Shown: piece after piece, positions 52,305 through 60,741 of the stretch | Layout: each line of letters starts with the position of its first letter | Numbering within the stretch: position 1 is the first letter of the stretch | Source: JAYQKL01 sp049889535 | GTDB lineage: Bacteria > Pseudomonadota > Alphaproteobacteria > RS24 | Direction: 5' to 3' | DNA: 64,000 nt | Assembly: GCA_049889535.1 (NCBI GenBank) | Contig: JBMHDF010000013.1 | Location: 1 to 64,000 of the forward strand | The notes under the pieces: generated by a model | The model's database searches: none | What the model was told of the DNA's origin: nothing | What the model saw: only the letters and a program-made list of their open reading frames with translations | Translations under genes and position numbers: made by a program

Positions 52305-53483
52305 ATGTCCATAGGTCGTTTTCTTCGCGAACATATTCAAGCGCCAATTATGGCACATTTGCTGTCTCAGACGCGTTTGGAAAAAAAACGCCAGCGCATT
52401 GAAAAGCAACGCCTCCGGCAAAAAAAACCTCATGAAGTCCTTTTTTTCCATGACCCAAGTGATCCGCATTCGCATTTGCTCGCCAGCGTGATGCCCAAAT
52501 TTGAGGCGCGTTATGATGTCAAACTCACCCAGCTCCATATTAGCCCGCCCACGCGCGCTGCAGCGCCAGAAAAAGAAATGCGTCAGCAATATCACGCCAA
52601 AGATAGTCTTATTTTAGCCGCTAAAGCTGGCATTAATTTTAACCTTGCAGCCTGTGACACATCACCAGCACGCCTTGATACTTCCAAAGCAGATGCACGA
52701 CTTGCACAGCTCGGGCATTATCAAGGTGCAATGCTCTATTATGGTGGCGAATGGTATTGGGGGCTTGATCGTTTACATTATTTGGAAGCTAGACTTAACT
52801 CTTTGGGCCTTTCAACGCAAAAGCCGAACACCGCAGAAGACTATATTTTTTCGCCACCAGAAATTCTGTTAGAAAAGCCTTCTGCTCAAGTCCCCATTGG
52901 CACAAAAATTGATTTTTATTTATCTTTTCGCAGTCCCTATACAGCTATTGTTGCGCCGCGCATTAAGGCGCTGGCAGATGCATATGGCGCACAGTTAAAT
53001 TTGCGCTTTGTGCTGCCAATGGTTATGCGTGGCCTACCCGTCCCGCCGTCAAAAAAATGGTATATCTTAACCGATGTAGCGCGTGAGGCGCACCGGCAGG
53101 GACAAGAATTTGGACGCATCTTCGACCCAGTTGGGCGCCCGGTTGAAAAAGGATATGCGCTCTTGCCCTATGCCCGCGCCAAAGGGCGAGGATATGATTA
53201 TATTGATGCTTTTTTAAAGCTGGTTTGGTCGCAAGGTGTCAATGCGGGCTCTCGCAATGGACAAAGAAAAATTATTGAAACCGCTGGTCTGGACTGGGCA
53301 GAGGCCTGTCAATATCTTGATAATGAGGATTGGCGCTCAGAAGCTGAAGCCAATCGGCAAGAAATGATGGCATTGGGCAGTTGGGGCGTGCCAAGTTTTA
53401 AAATTGGTGAAACCATGTGTTGGGGGCAAGACCGATTGTGGCAGGTTGAAGATGAGCTTAAAAAATTGGTTTCAACATCATAA
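52305..53483 (+). CDS. Tandem DsbA-fold protein, HCCA-isomerase-like, two copies
   Basis: 392 residues, about twice the length of a single 2-hydroxychromene-2-carboxylate isomerase (about 200). The N-half (about 40-195) and C-half (about 205-392) each begin with a beta strand and the DPHS or FRSPYT turn, and each ends with a GGEWYWGLDRLHYLEARL- or GETMCWGQDRLWQVEDEL-type helix, pointing to internal duplication. The C-half has IDFYLSFRSPYTAIVAP with the Ser typical of GST-kappa/HCCA isomerases and GSWGVPSFKIG with the cis-Pro loop. Neither half has CxxC, so it is not a DsbA oxidase. A glutathione-dependent isomerase is likely; the substrate is unknown. Confidence 0.8.
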   Translation: MSIGRFLREHIQAPIMAHLLSQTRLEKKRQRIEKQRLRQKKPHEVLFFHDPSDPHSHLLASVMPKFEARYDVKLTQLHISPPTRAAAPEKEMRQQYHAKDSLILAAKAGINFNLAACDTSPARLDTSKADARLAQLGHYQGAMLYYGGEWYWGLDRLHYLEARLNSLGLSTQKPNTAEDYIFSPPEILLEKPSAQVPIGTKIDFYLSFRSPYTAIVAPRIKALADAYGAQLNLRFVLPMVMRGLPVPPSKKWYILTDVAREAHRQGQEFGRIFDPVGRPVEKGYALLPYARAKGRGYDYIDAFLKLVWSQGVNAGSRNGQRKIIETAGLDWAEACQYLDNEDWRSEAEANRQEMMALGSWGVPSFKIGETMCWGQDRLWQVEDELKKLVSTS

Positions 53484-53545
53484 ATCCAAGCCCCAATCGA
53501 TATTTTCATCTGGCTTTTTCAAATGGTGTTGCGTAATCTGCCGAC

Positions 53546-54553
53546 ATGATGAAACGGCTTAAAAATTGGGTTATTTCGCTCTCGCGGCATAAATATGCAG
53601 AAGCCGCATTAGCGCTTGTCTCTTTCACTGAAAGTTCATTTTTTCTGGTGCCGCCAGATGTCATGTTAGCGCCTATGGTCTTGGCCAATCGCGCCAAAGC
53701 TATGCGGCTGGCCTTTATCTGCACCTTGGCTTCTGTTTTAGGGGCTTTATTTGGGTATTTCATCGGCATGGTTTTATTCGACCTTATCGGCCAACCCATT
53801 CTGGAAGCCTATCAGGCGCAAGCTGCTTTTGAAAAATTTCTGCATTATTACCAGCTTTGGGGGTTTTGGGTGGTGCTGATTAGCGCTGTCTCTTTTATTC
53901 CTTTTAAAATTGCTACGCTGGCCAGTGGTGTGGTGGCGATGAATCCAGTTGTTTTTATTATTGCCTGTGTGCTGGGGCGCGGCTTACGGTTTTTTGGCGT
54001 TGCCTTTGTACTCAGCCAAAATCCGCGCGACTGGCTGCTCAACCCTGCTCGCCATCTAAGCCTGTTATGGCTCGCCATGTTGGCCATAATCTTAGCCGCC
54101 CTTGGTATGCAATATATTGCCGGCTTTCAGCCTTGTGAAATGTGCCTTTATCAGCGCTGGCCTTATTATGCAGGTCTGGCCTTCTTACCCCTATTGGCCT
54201 TGTTGATTTATCAAGAAAAAACACAACTCTACCAACATGGCTTAAAACTCATCAGCTTAATATTTTTCTGTGGCGCGGCTTATGCAACTTATCATGCTGG
54301 GGTAGAGTGGCAATGGTGGGCCGGGCCAGATAGCTGTGGCGGTCAGAGCGGTGAATTGAAAACAATTGAAGATTTAATGCGCAGTCTGGAAACAACCCAA
54401 ATCGTCCCCTGCGACGAAGCGGCATGGCGCCTTTTTGGTATTTCTATGGCAGGATATAATGCATTAGTCAGTTTTGGCTTATCTGTTTTTGCCCTTTTAC
54501 CAATTTATGGGGCGCGGATATGGGACAAATGGAAACCACAGGAAACGCGATGA
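53546..54553 (+). CDS. Fusion of YqaA/VTT (DedA-like) and DsbB-like domains
   Basis: 335 residues. Residues 1-165 are a YqaA-type VTT membrane protein: ALALVSFTESSFFLVPPDVML, TLASVLGALFGYFIG, SFIPFKIATLASG and GRGLRFFGVAFV. Residues 170-325 are a DsbB-type thiol oxidase: CEMCLYQRWPYYAG (Cys197, Cys200, then Gln203-Arg204), quinone-contacting helices and a second periplasmic pair, Cys264 and Cys289. Many alphaproteobacteria have yqaA followed by a separate dsbB gene; here the frame is continuous across the join (about residues 155-170), and the last YqaA helix looks shortened. The DsbB half would reoxidise a DsbA with ubiquinone as acceptor; the role of the YqaA half is unknown. No ribosome site is obvious before the ATG. 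Confidence 0.88.
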   Translation: MMKRLKNWVISLSRHKYAEAALALVSFTESSFFLVPPDVMLAPMVLANRAKAMRLAFICTLASVLGALFGYFIGMVLFDLIGQPILEAYQAQAAFEKFLHYYQLWGFWVVLISAVSFIPFKIATLASGVVAMNPVVFIIACVLGRGLRFFGVAFVLSQNPRDWLLNPARHLSLLWLAMLAIILAALGMQYIAGFQPCEMCLYQRWPYYAGLAFLPLLALLIYQEKTQLYQHGLKLISLIFFCGAAYATYHAGVEWQWWAGPDSCGGQSGELKTIEDLMRSLETTQIVPCDEAAWRLFGISMAGYNALVSFGLSVFALLPIYGARIWDKWKPQETR

Positions 54554-55077
54554 TAAAACGCTTAGAACAAATGTTACGTGTCGACCATGCTGGCGAGCAT
54601 GGCGCGGTTAAAATTTATGAAGGCCAAGCCGCTGTGTTTAAAAACAGCAAAAAAACTGCCAATTCTGCCGCTTTAGTGCGCGAAATGGCCGAACAAGAGC
54701 AAGAGCATATGGACCATTTCGATGCGGTTCTCATTGAGCGTAAAATTCGACCCACTTTATTTGCACCCATTTGGGATGTAGCTGGTTTTGCTTTAGGGGC
54801 AGGAACGGCGCTGATGGGTGAGAAGGCCGCCATGGCCTGCACCGCCGCCGTTGAGGAAGTTATTGACGCACATTATGCGGCACAAATTGACGAGCTGAAG
54901 GAAAAAAATATCGAGCCAGAGTTGGTAAAGACTTTAGAAAAATTTCGCGCTGATGAAGCCGAGCATCGCCACACAGCGCTTGAGCATGGCGCAGAAAATG
55001 CACCTTTTTACCGTCTCATGCGGCGGGTGATAAAAACCGGCTGTGAAACGGCCATTAAAGTTTCGGAAAGACTTTAA
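54550..55077 (+). CDS. coq7: Coq7, demethoxyubiquinone hydroxylase
   Basis: 175 residues from the ATG that overlaps the fusion stop (ATGA) with AGGA upstream. Di-iron ligands occur in DHAGEHGAVKIYEGQ, EQEQEHMDHF, AAVEEVIDAHY and DEAEHRHTALEHG, the classic Glu/His set. It hydroxylates the ubiquinone ring at the last oxygenation step. Longer in-frame starts upstream (54520) lack a ribosome site. It converges on the HNH gene with a four-base overlap. Confidence 0.95.
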   Translation: MIKRLEQMLRVDHAGEHGAVKIYEGQAAVFKNSKKTANSAALVREMAEQEQEHMDHFDAVLIERKIRPTLFAPIWDVAGFALGAGTALMGEKAAMACTAAVEEVIDAHYAAQIDELKEKNIEPELVKTLEKFRADEAEHRHTALEHGAENAPFYRLMRRVIKTGCETAIKVSERL

Positions 55078-55691
55078 GCTTTCAACTCACTGTCCCAATA
55101 GAGATAATCTTGCCAGCTTTCATGCAGAAAATTCGGCGGGAAACGGCGACCATTTTCATGTAATTGGTAAACATCTGGCTGGCGCGGTTTTTGGCGCGGA
55201 TACATATCGGCATCTTTGCACAATCGCCCGCCTTTTTTTAAGTTACACGGCGCACAGGCCGCCACAACATTTTCCCAACTGGTGATTCCGCCTGCCCGGC
55301 GCGGCAACACATGGTCAAATGTCAAATCTTCACCAGAGCCACAATATTGACACGCAAAGCCATCACGCAAAAAAACATTAAAGCGCGTAAAAGCAGGGTT
55401 TTTGGGTGGCTTTACATATGTTTTAAGAGAAACAACACTGGGAAGAAAAATTTCTGTCGTCGGCGAATGCACTTTGGTTTCATATTCTGACACCACATTC
55501 ACGCGGTCCATAAAAACTGCTTTGAGCGTATCTTGCCAACCCCAAAGCGATAATGGGTAATAGCTTAATGGTCTATAATCCGCATTTAAAACCAGCGCCG
55601 GACAGGTTTCAGGGTTTTTAAATCGACCAAAATCTGATGCAAAGAACTCAGCTGTGCGTTGAACCATTTGGTGCGATGTACGAGATGACAT
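55074..55691 (-). CDS. HNH endonuclease family protein
   Basis: 205 residues from the ATG after GGAGG. The N-terminal half (PALVLNADYRPLSYYPLSLW) is the conserved partner region of this family. The HNH fold has CQYCG, LTFDHVLPRRAGGITSWENV and CAPCNLKKGGR with two zinc CxxC pairs. The family is common in alphaproteobacteria and is usually not part of a mobile element; its role is unknown. Confidence 0.9.
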   Translation of the reverse strand: MSSRTSHQMVQRTAEFFASDFGRFKNPETCPALVLNADYRPLSYYPLSLWGWQDTLKAVFMDRVNVVSEYETKVHSPTTEIFLPSVVSLKTYVKPPKNPAFTRFNVFLRDGFACQYCGSGEDLTFDHVLPRRAGGITSWENVVAACAPCNLKKGGRLCKDADMYPRQKPRQPDVYQLHENGRRFPPNFLHESWQDYLYWDSELKA

Positions 55692-55896
55692 GTAACCTCC
55701 TCTTTCCTCCGATAAGCCTCCATCAATACGCGGCATGCGAGGCTTGTATTTTTACAATGACACTCTTAACAAGAAAACTTTACAATTTTGTGTGCAAAAA
55801 AACCAGAGGAATTCTTATATTTTGTGTTTTAGAGATGTGTTTATGCCATATATAGTATGTTTACCCTGTTCCCTATGCTGTTAAGCTGAGGTCACG

Positions 55897-56784
55897 ATGT
55901 CTTATCCCAAACCCATCACACGTTTCGCGCCCAGCCCAAATGGACGCTTGCATATGGGGCATGCTTATTCAGCGCTTTTGAACCAAAAGCTTGCTGGCGA
56001 GGGCACATTTTTATTGCGCATAGAAGATATTGATTTAGGCCGCCGGCAGGAAAAATTTATTGATGCGATTTTTGAGGATTTGCACTGGCTGGGGTTATCT
56101 TGGCCTACGCCAGTGATGATGCAGTCCACACGGTTTGATGTGTATCAGGCCGCACTCGATAAATTGCGCGCGCTGGATGTGGTCTATCCTTGTTGGGCCA
56201 CGCGCCGCGAAATTAAAGATTATATTCGCGATATTGGCCGGCTGGCAGATTGGCCGATTGACCCAGATGGGGCCTATCTTTACCCGGGCCTTTATCGCGA
56301 TATTTCAGAAAACAAACGCAATGCGCTCATGTGGGAGGACACACATTATGCTTGGCGACTCAATATGGAAAAAGCACATCACTTAGCGCAGGAAATAAAT
56401 GGCGGCCCGATATTTTTTGAAGAAACCGCCACACAAAAACAAATTGCAGTGACCCCTGAAATTTTTGGTGATGTCGTAATTGCCCGCAAAGATATCCCCA
56501 CATCTTATCATCTCAGTGTGGTTTGCGATGATGCCGCGCAAGAAGTATCACTGGTCATTCGTGGCATGGATTTACAGCCTGCCACCCATATTCACCGCAT
56601 TTTGCAAATTCTGCTCGATTTCCCCTGTCCAAGCTATCATCATCACGCGCTTATCCGACACGAAACCGGCGAGCGCCTATCGAAGCGTGCGGGTGATGAA
56701 GGCTTTGCAAGTTGGCGTGAAGCGGGCAAATCTGCACAAGAGCTTATCGCGCAATTACCTGCCCCTATTGGCGCTGGCACTTAA
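55897..56784 (+). CDS. gluQ: Glutamyl-Q tRNA(Asp) synthetase
   Basis: 295 residues, which is the length of the short GluRS paralogue. It has the class I HIGH-like element FAPSPNGRLHMGHAYSAL and the KMSKS-like ERLSKRAGDEG, but no anticodon-binding domain. It adds glutamate to the queuosine base of tRNA-Asp. It begins 205 bases after the HNH gene start; I see no gene in that gap. Confidence 0.95.
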   Translation: MSYPKPITRFAPSPNGRLHMGHAYSALLNQKLAGEGTFLLRIEDIDLGRRQEKFIDAIFEDLHWLGLSWPTPVMMQSTRFDVYQAALDKLRALDVVYPCWATRREIKDYIRDIGRLADWPIDPDGAYLYPGLYRDISENKRNALMWEDTHYAWRLNMEKAHHLAQEINGGPIFFEETATQKQIAVTPEIFGDVVIARKDIPTSYHLSVVCDDAAQEVSLVIRGMDLQPATHIHRILQILLDFPCPSYHHHALIRHETGERLSKRAGDEGFASWREAGKSAQELIAQLPAPIGAGT

Positions 56785-56853
56785 GGCTAAAAATCCTGAA
56801 ATTTTATCTAAAAAACTTTGTCCAAAAGCAAAAAAGGCTCTAGTTATAGCCTC

Positions 56854-57042
56854 ATGTTTATCTTTGACTATCTGATTCCTATTGGCATCGCCGCCGTCAC
56901 TCTGGTTTTACTCGCAGGGTTGATGAATATGTTGCGCGGCGGCAGCGCCAGCACATCGCAAAAACTCATGCGCTGGCGTGTGGGTTTGCAATTTGTAACT
57001 GTGCTGATCATTATGACAGCCTTGTATTTTTCTGCGAATTAA
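56854..57042 (+). CDS. HIG1-domain membrane protein, two transmembrane helices
   Basis: 62 residues from the ATG: MFIFDYLIPIGIAAVTLVLL then a short loop with LMNMLRGGSASTSQKLMRWR and a second helix (LQFVTVLIIMTALYF). This pattern, with the QKLMRWRVGLQ loop, is the HIG1 family. Bacterial HIG1 proteins are often near oxidase or ubiquinone genes, and mitochondrial ones assist respiratory supercomplexes. A start at 56818 would add 12 residues without reason. Confidence 0.85.
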   Translation: MFIFDYLIPIGIAAVTLVLLAGLMNMLRGGSASTSQKLMRWRVGLQFVTVLIIMTALYFSAN

Positions 57043-57073
57043 GCGAAAATTTAAAAAAGTGCGGAGGCGTGGT

Positions 57074-57631
57074 ATGAAAATCCAATTAACCAATATCCAA
57101 ACTTATGGTTTTCTAACATTTATTGGCGCATGTATGGCCATAATCATTTTTATGGGATCTGCGCAAGCGCAACCCTCTATCGATGAGTGGCGTCTTGGGC
57201 TGATGGCACATGATGCCGAAGAAAATGATGAAGAGGGTGTCGATATAAACGCCGAAGCTCTTATTAAACTCGATATTGATAGTGAAAGCCTGCTGATCCC
57301 GCGCCCCCTAATTGGTGTGAGCATCAACACAGAAGGTGATACCAGCCAGATTTATGGCGGGGCGGCGTGGAATATTGATATTGGCGATGATTTTTTTAGT
57401 GAAATTATGCTCGGTGTGGTTGCGCATGACGGGGAAACCAGCAAGACCGCGCGCACAGATGATCGAGAATTAGGGTGCTCAGTGATGTTTCGCGAAGCAT
57501 TTTCATTTGGCTATCGCATGGATGAGTCGCGCAGTGTAATGGCCACCATTAGCCATATTTCAAACGCTGGTTTATGTGATGAAAATAGCGGCCTCACAAA
57601 TGCAGGCTTGCGCTACAGCATACGATATTAA
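57074..57631 (+). CDS. PagL-like outer-membrane protein (possible lipid A deacylase)
   Basis: 185 residues. Signal peptide with core FLTFIGACMAIIIFMGS and cleavage near AQA-QP. The rest looks like an eight-stranded barrel of the acyloxyacyl-hydrolase/PagL family (EWRLGLMAHDA, PLIGVSINTEG, AAWNIDIGDDFFSEI). The end HISNAGLCDENSG carries the His161 and Ser163 of the PagL active site. By simple alignment the catalytic Glu of Pseudomonas PagL falls at Thr175, so deacylase activity is not certain. ATG after GGAGG. It is followed after two bases by the cobalamin adenosyltransferase. Confidence 0.7.
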   Translation: MKIQLTNIQTYGFLTFIGACMAIIIFMGSAQAQPSIDEWRLGLMAHDAEENDEEGVDINAEALIKLDIDSESLLIPRPLIGVSINTEGDTSQIYGGAAWNIDIGDDFFSEIMLGVVAHDGETSKTARTDDRELGCSVMFREAFSFGYRMDESRSVMATISHISNAGLCDENSGLTNAGLRYSIRY

Positions 57632-57633
57632 AT

Positions 57634-58230
57634 ATGGTCAAATTAACAAAAATTTATACCCGGACTGGTGATGATGGCACAACTGGTTTGGCGGATGGGT
57701 CGCGGCGCGCCAAAAATGATGCGCGGATTATGGCTTATGGCGCTGTTGACGAGGCCAATGCAACTTTGGGTATTGCCCGCTTACACAGCCAAGATAAAGC
57801 TATGAAAATTATAGATGATATGCTGGCGCGCCTGCAAAATGATATGTTTGATTTAGGGTCAGATTTGGCGACGCCAGAGCCGAAAGCGGGAGAAGAGTTG
57901 TCCTATACGCCTTTGCGCATTCAAGCCGAGCAAGTCACGCGCTTGGAAGCTGAAATTGACCAGCTAAATCAGGATTTAGAGCCATTGAACTCCTTTATAT
58001 TACCCGGTGGGACCCCGCTGGCAGCCTATTTGCACCTAGCGCGCACCACCATGCGCCGCGCCGAACGGCAAATGGTGGCAGCACAAGAAGTTGCGCCGGA
58101 GGACAGGCTTAATCCGCTCGCGTTAAAATATGCCAATCGTGCGTCAGACCTCTTATTTGTGATGTCGCGCTGGGCAAATTTGCAGGCAAATGGCGATATT
58201 TTGTGGATTCCCAAGCAAAATCAAAATTAA
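57634..58230 (+). CDS. ATP:cob(I)alamin adenosyltransferase, PduO type
   Basis: 198 residues. The N-terminal TRTGDDGTTGLADGSRRAK is the ATP-binding loop, and the C-terminal LPGGTPLAAYLHLARTTMRRAER matches the corrinoid/ATP-facing helix of the PduO family. It makes adenosylcobalamin, the coenzyme sensed by the riboswitch at 31 kb. No ribosome site is strong; translation may be coupled to the preceding gene. Confidence 0.94.
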   Translation: MVKLTKIYTRTGDDGTTGLADGSRRAKNDARIMAYGAVDEANATLGIARLHSQDKAMKIIDDMLARLQNDMFDLGSDLATPEPKAGEELSYTPLRIQAEQVTRLEAEIDQLNQDLEPLNSFILPGGTPLAAYLHLARTTMRRAERQMVAAQEVAPEDRLNPLALKYANRASDLLFVMSRWANLQANGDILWIPKQNQN

Positions 58231-58279
58231 TCCGCCAAAAATGTGACTAAATGACCCGCATTTTGCCACAGACAACATA

Positions 58280-58308
58280 TTGACCTGAACGCGAGACAAT
58301 GCTTTATT
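58280..58308 (+). promoter_or_regulatory. Possible etf promoter
   Basis: TTGACC (58280-58285), 17 bases, TTTATT (58303-58308). The -35 is five of six; the -10 is four of six. The start would be about 45 bases before etfB. Placement is reasonable, strength is not. Confidence 0.35.
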
Positions 58309-58361
58309 TGCGCCACTTATCGGGATATTGAATCTCGATACTCATTTTGGGGAATTTAAAA

Positions 58362-59111
58362 ATGAAAATTCTTGTACCTGTCAAACGGGTTGTTGACTAC
58401 AATGTGAAAATCCGTGTGAAGCCGGATCAATCTGGTGTTGATTTGGCCAATGTAAAAATGTCGATGAATCCGTTCTGCGAGATTGCCGTTGAAGAAGCTA
58501 TTCGCCTCAAAGAAGCGGGTTCAGCTGAAGAGATTATCGCTGTTTCCATCGGGCCAGCACAAGCGCAAGAAACCCTGCGCACAGCTCTAGCTATGGGCGC
58601 TGACCGTGCGATTTTAGTTCAAACAGATATTGATGTTGAGCCGCTAGCGGTGGCAAAAATCTTGAAGGGCGTCGTTGAAGCTGAAAGCCCAGATATGGTT
58701 ATTTTGGGCAAACAGGCAATTGATGGCGACAATAACCAAACTGGTCAAATGCTGGCTGCGTTGCTTGGTTGGCCACAAGGCACTTTTGCCTCAGAAGTGA
58801 AGCCGGAAGACGGTAAGCTTTCTGTCACCCGCGAAATTGATGGCGGTTTGCAAACTGTCAAACTGTCTATGCCCGCTATTGTGACGACAGATTTGCGTCT
58901 CAATGAGCCGCGCTATGCATCATTACCGAATATTATGAAGGCCAAGAAAAAGCCACTTGATGAAAAAACACCAGAAGATTTTGGTGTTGATGTGGCGCCA
59001 AGATTGGAAGTGTTAAAAGTGTGCGAGCCTGCGGAGCGTGAAGCTGGCGTTAAGGTCGAAACCGTCACAGAACTTGTTGAAAAATTAAAAACCGAAGCGG
59101 GAGTTATATAA
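58362..59111 (+). CDS. etfB: Electron-transfer flavoprotein, beta subunit
   Basis: 249 residues. Begins MKILVPVKRVVDYNVKIRVK and contains NPFCEIAVEEAIRLKEAG, IGPAQAQETLRTALAMGAD and the AMP-binding LGKQAIDGDNNQTGQMLAALLGWP-type block. With EtfA it carries electrons from acyl-CoA and other dehydrogenases to ETF:quinone oxidoreductase. An in-frame TTG five codons upstream is less likely. It shares one base with the etfA start. Confidence 0.97.
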   Translation: MKILVPVKRVVDYNVKIRVKPDQSGVDLANVKMSMNPFCEIAVEEAIRLKEAGSAEEIIAVSIGPAQAQETLRTALAMGADRAILVQTDIDVEPLAVAKILKGVVEAESPDMVILGKQAIDGDNNQTGQMLAALLGWPQGTFASEVKPEDGKLSVTREIDGGLQTVKLSMPAIVTTDLRLNEPRYASLPNIMKAKKKPLDEKTPEDFGVDVAPRLEVLKVCEPAEREAGVKVETVTELVEKLKTEAGVI

Positions 59112-60052
59112 TGAGCACCCTGTTAATTGCTGAACATGATAATGCAAAAATTGCTGATGCAACCCTGAAGGCGGCGAGCGCAGCTGTCGCTTTAGGCGGT
59201 GATGTTAGCCTCCTCGTTGCAGGTGAAAACTGCGCTGCAGCAGCTGAAGCTGGCGCCAAAATCGCAGGCGTGAGCAAAGTTCTGAAAGCTGACAATGCCG
59301 CTTATGGTAAAATGCTGGCGGAACCCCTCGCGGATTTGGTGGTAAGCTTAGCGGGTGATTATGAAAATATCGTCTCTGCCGCGACAACGAATGGCAAAAA
59401 CTACATGCCGCGCATCGCCGCCCTTTTGGACGCCTCGCAAATTTCAGACATTACCGCAATTATTGACGGCTCAACTTTTGAGCGCCCAATTTATGCGGGC
59501 AATGCCATCCAAACTGTCAAATCAAACGATAGCAAAAAAGTCATCACCGTGCGCGGCACAGCTTTCCCTGCCGCTGAACTCACAGGTTCAGCTTCAGTTG
59601 AAGATGTGGCGGATGCAGGTGACAAGGGCATTTCAGAATATGTTGGTGAAGAACTGACGGTCTCTGACCGGCCTGAGCTGACCTCAGCCAAAATTATCGT
59701 TTCTGGTGGACGCGGCATGGGGTCTGGTGAGAATTTTGAAATTTTGGAAAAAGTTGCTGACAAACTTGGCGCAGGCATTGGGGCATCACGCGCCGCCGTT
59801 GATGCGGGCTATGTGCCAAATGATTATCAAGTCGGGCAAACGGGTAAAGTTGTGGCACCTGAACTGTATATCGCCGTTGGTATTTCAGGCGCGATTCAGC
59901 ATTTGGCTGGCATGAAGGACTCAAAAGTTATTGTCGCCATTAATAAAGATGAAGAAGCGCCTATTTTTCAGGTTGCAGATTATGGTCTGGTGGCTGATTT
60001 ATTTACGGCTGTGCCAGAACTTGAAGCTGAATTGGAAAAAGCGGGCTTATAA
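59111..60052 (+). CDS. etfA: Electron-transfer flavoprotein, alpha subunit
   Basis: 313 residues. Begins with TLLIAEHDNAKIADATLKAA. The FAD domain near the C-terminus has IVSGGRGMGSGENF, GASRAAVDAGYVPND, YQVGQTGKVVAPELY and GISGAIQHLAGMKDS, all typical. It forms the heterodimer with EtfB. Followed by a strong terminator at 60077. Confidence 0.97.
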   Translation: MSTLLIAEHDNAKIADATLKAASAAVALGGDVSLLVAGENCAAAAEAGAKIAGVSKVLKADNAAYGKMLAEPLADLVVSLAGDYENIVSAATTNGKNYMPRIAALLDASQISDITAIIDGSTFERPIYAGNAIQTVKSNDSKKVITVRGTAFPAAELTGSASVEDVADAGDKGISEYVGEELTVSDRPELTSAKIIVSGGRGMGSGENFEILEKVADKLGAGIGASRAAVDAGYVPNDYQVGQTGKVVAPELYIAVGISGAIQHLAGMKDSKVIVAINKDEEAPIFQVADYGLVADLFTAVPELEAELEKAGL

Positions 60053-60076
60053 ACCTACCCAGTGTAGAAATATAAA

Positions 60077-60103
60077 ACGCCACCTTCGGGTGGCGTTTTT
60101 TTT
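60077..60103 (+). terminator. Intrinsic terminator after etfA, probably bidirectional
   Basis: ACGCCACC-TTCG-GGTGGCGT forms an eight-pair stem with a UUCG tetraloop, followed by a run of eight Ts. An A-run on the other side makes it fit for terminating tlpA as well, which ends three bases beyond on the minus strand. This is the clearest terminator in the window. Confidence 0.93.
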
Positions 60104-60105
60104 GC

Positions 60106-60708
60106 TCACATACGCTTTGTAATCAGGTCTTTAATGGCTTGTGTGTCCCACTCTGCCTCGCCTAAAAGGCGACCAATTTCACGCCCTTGCGCGTCCACCA
60201 GCAGAGTTGTTGGCAACCCAAAAGCCCCAATTTGTCGCGCTGTCACACTTTTTGGATCGTGCAAAAACACAAGATTTTCAACGCCCAAATCTTGCAAAAA
60301 TGAAAGCGGCTTATCTGGAGAACCACGGTCTAAACTCACCGCCAGAATTTTGACAGGCTGGTCAGCAAAATGTGTTTGCAATGCAGAAAGAGACGGCATT
60401 TCTTCGCGGCAAGGCGCGCACCAAGTGGCCCAAAAATTGACCACCAAAAACTGCCCTTGAAACGCCGCCAATGACTGCTCTTTCCCCTGCGCATTGGTGA
60501 AAACTAAATTTTCCAGCGCTTTTGGCACATCATGCATGACCAGCTCTTGAGGCAATGCATTTGGGTCCTCATGGTTTGATATTGCGGGTTTTTTATCTCC
60601 GCTCTTGCCAGATGGGGGTGCGGTCATGTAATAAACCGCTATCCCGAGCATAACAGCAAGGACAGAAATAAGAAGGGCAAGGTTAAATTTCGGTTTTGAT
60701 TTTGTCAT
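60106..60708 (-). CDS. tlpA: TlpA-like thiol-disulfide oxidoreductase, membrane-anchored
   Basis: 200 residues. An N-terminal membrane anchor (LALLISVLAVMLGIAVYYM), then a thioredoxin fold with FWATWCAPCREEMPSL as the redox site and the cis-Pro loop GAFGLPTTLLVD. TlpA-type proteins reduce periplasmic disulfides, often for cytochrome c or oxidase assembly. Divergent from argH with only 33 bases between starts, so the promoters must lie partly inside the genes. Confidence 0.93.
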   Translation of the reverse strand: MTKSKPKFNLALLISVLAVMLGIAVYYMTAPPSGKSGDKKPAISNHEDPNALPQELVMHDVPKALENLVFTNAQGKEQSLAAFQGQFLVVNFWATWCAPCREEMPSLSALQTHFADQPVKILAVSLDRGSPDKPLSFLQDLGVENLVFLHDPKSVTARQIGAFGLPTTLLVDAQGREIGRLLGEAEWDTQAIKDLITKRM

Positions 60709-60741
60709 CTTAGTTTATGCTTTGTTAACGAGGAGTCCATT

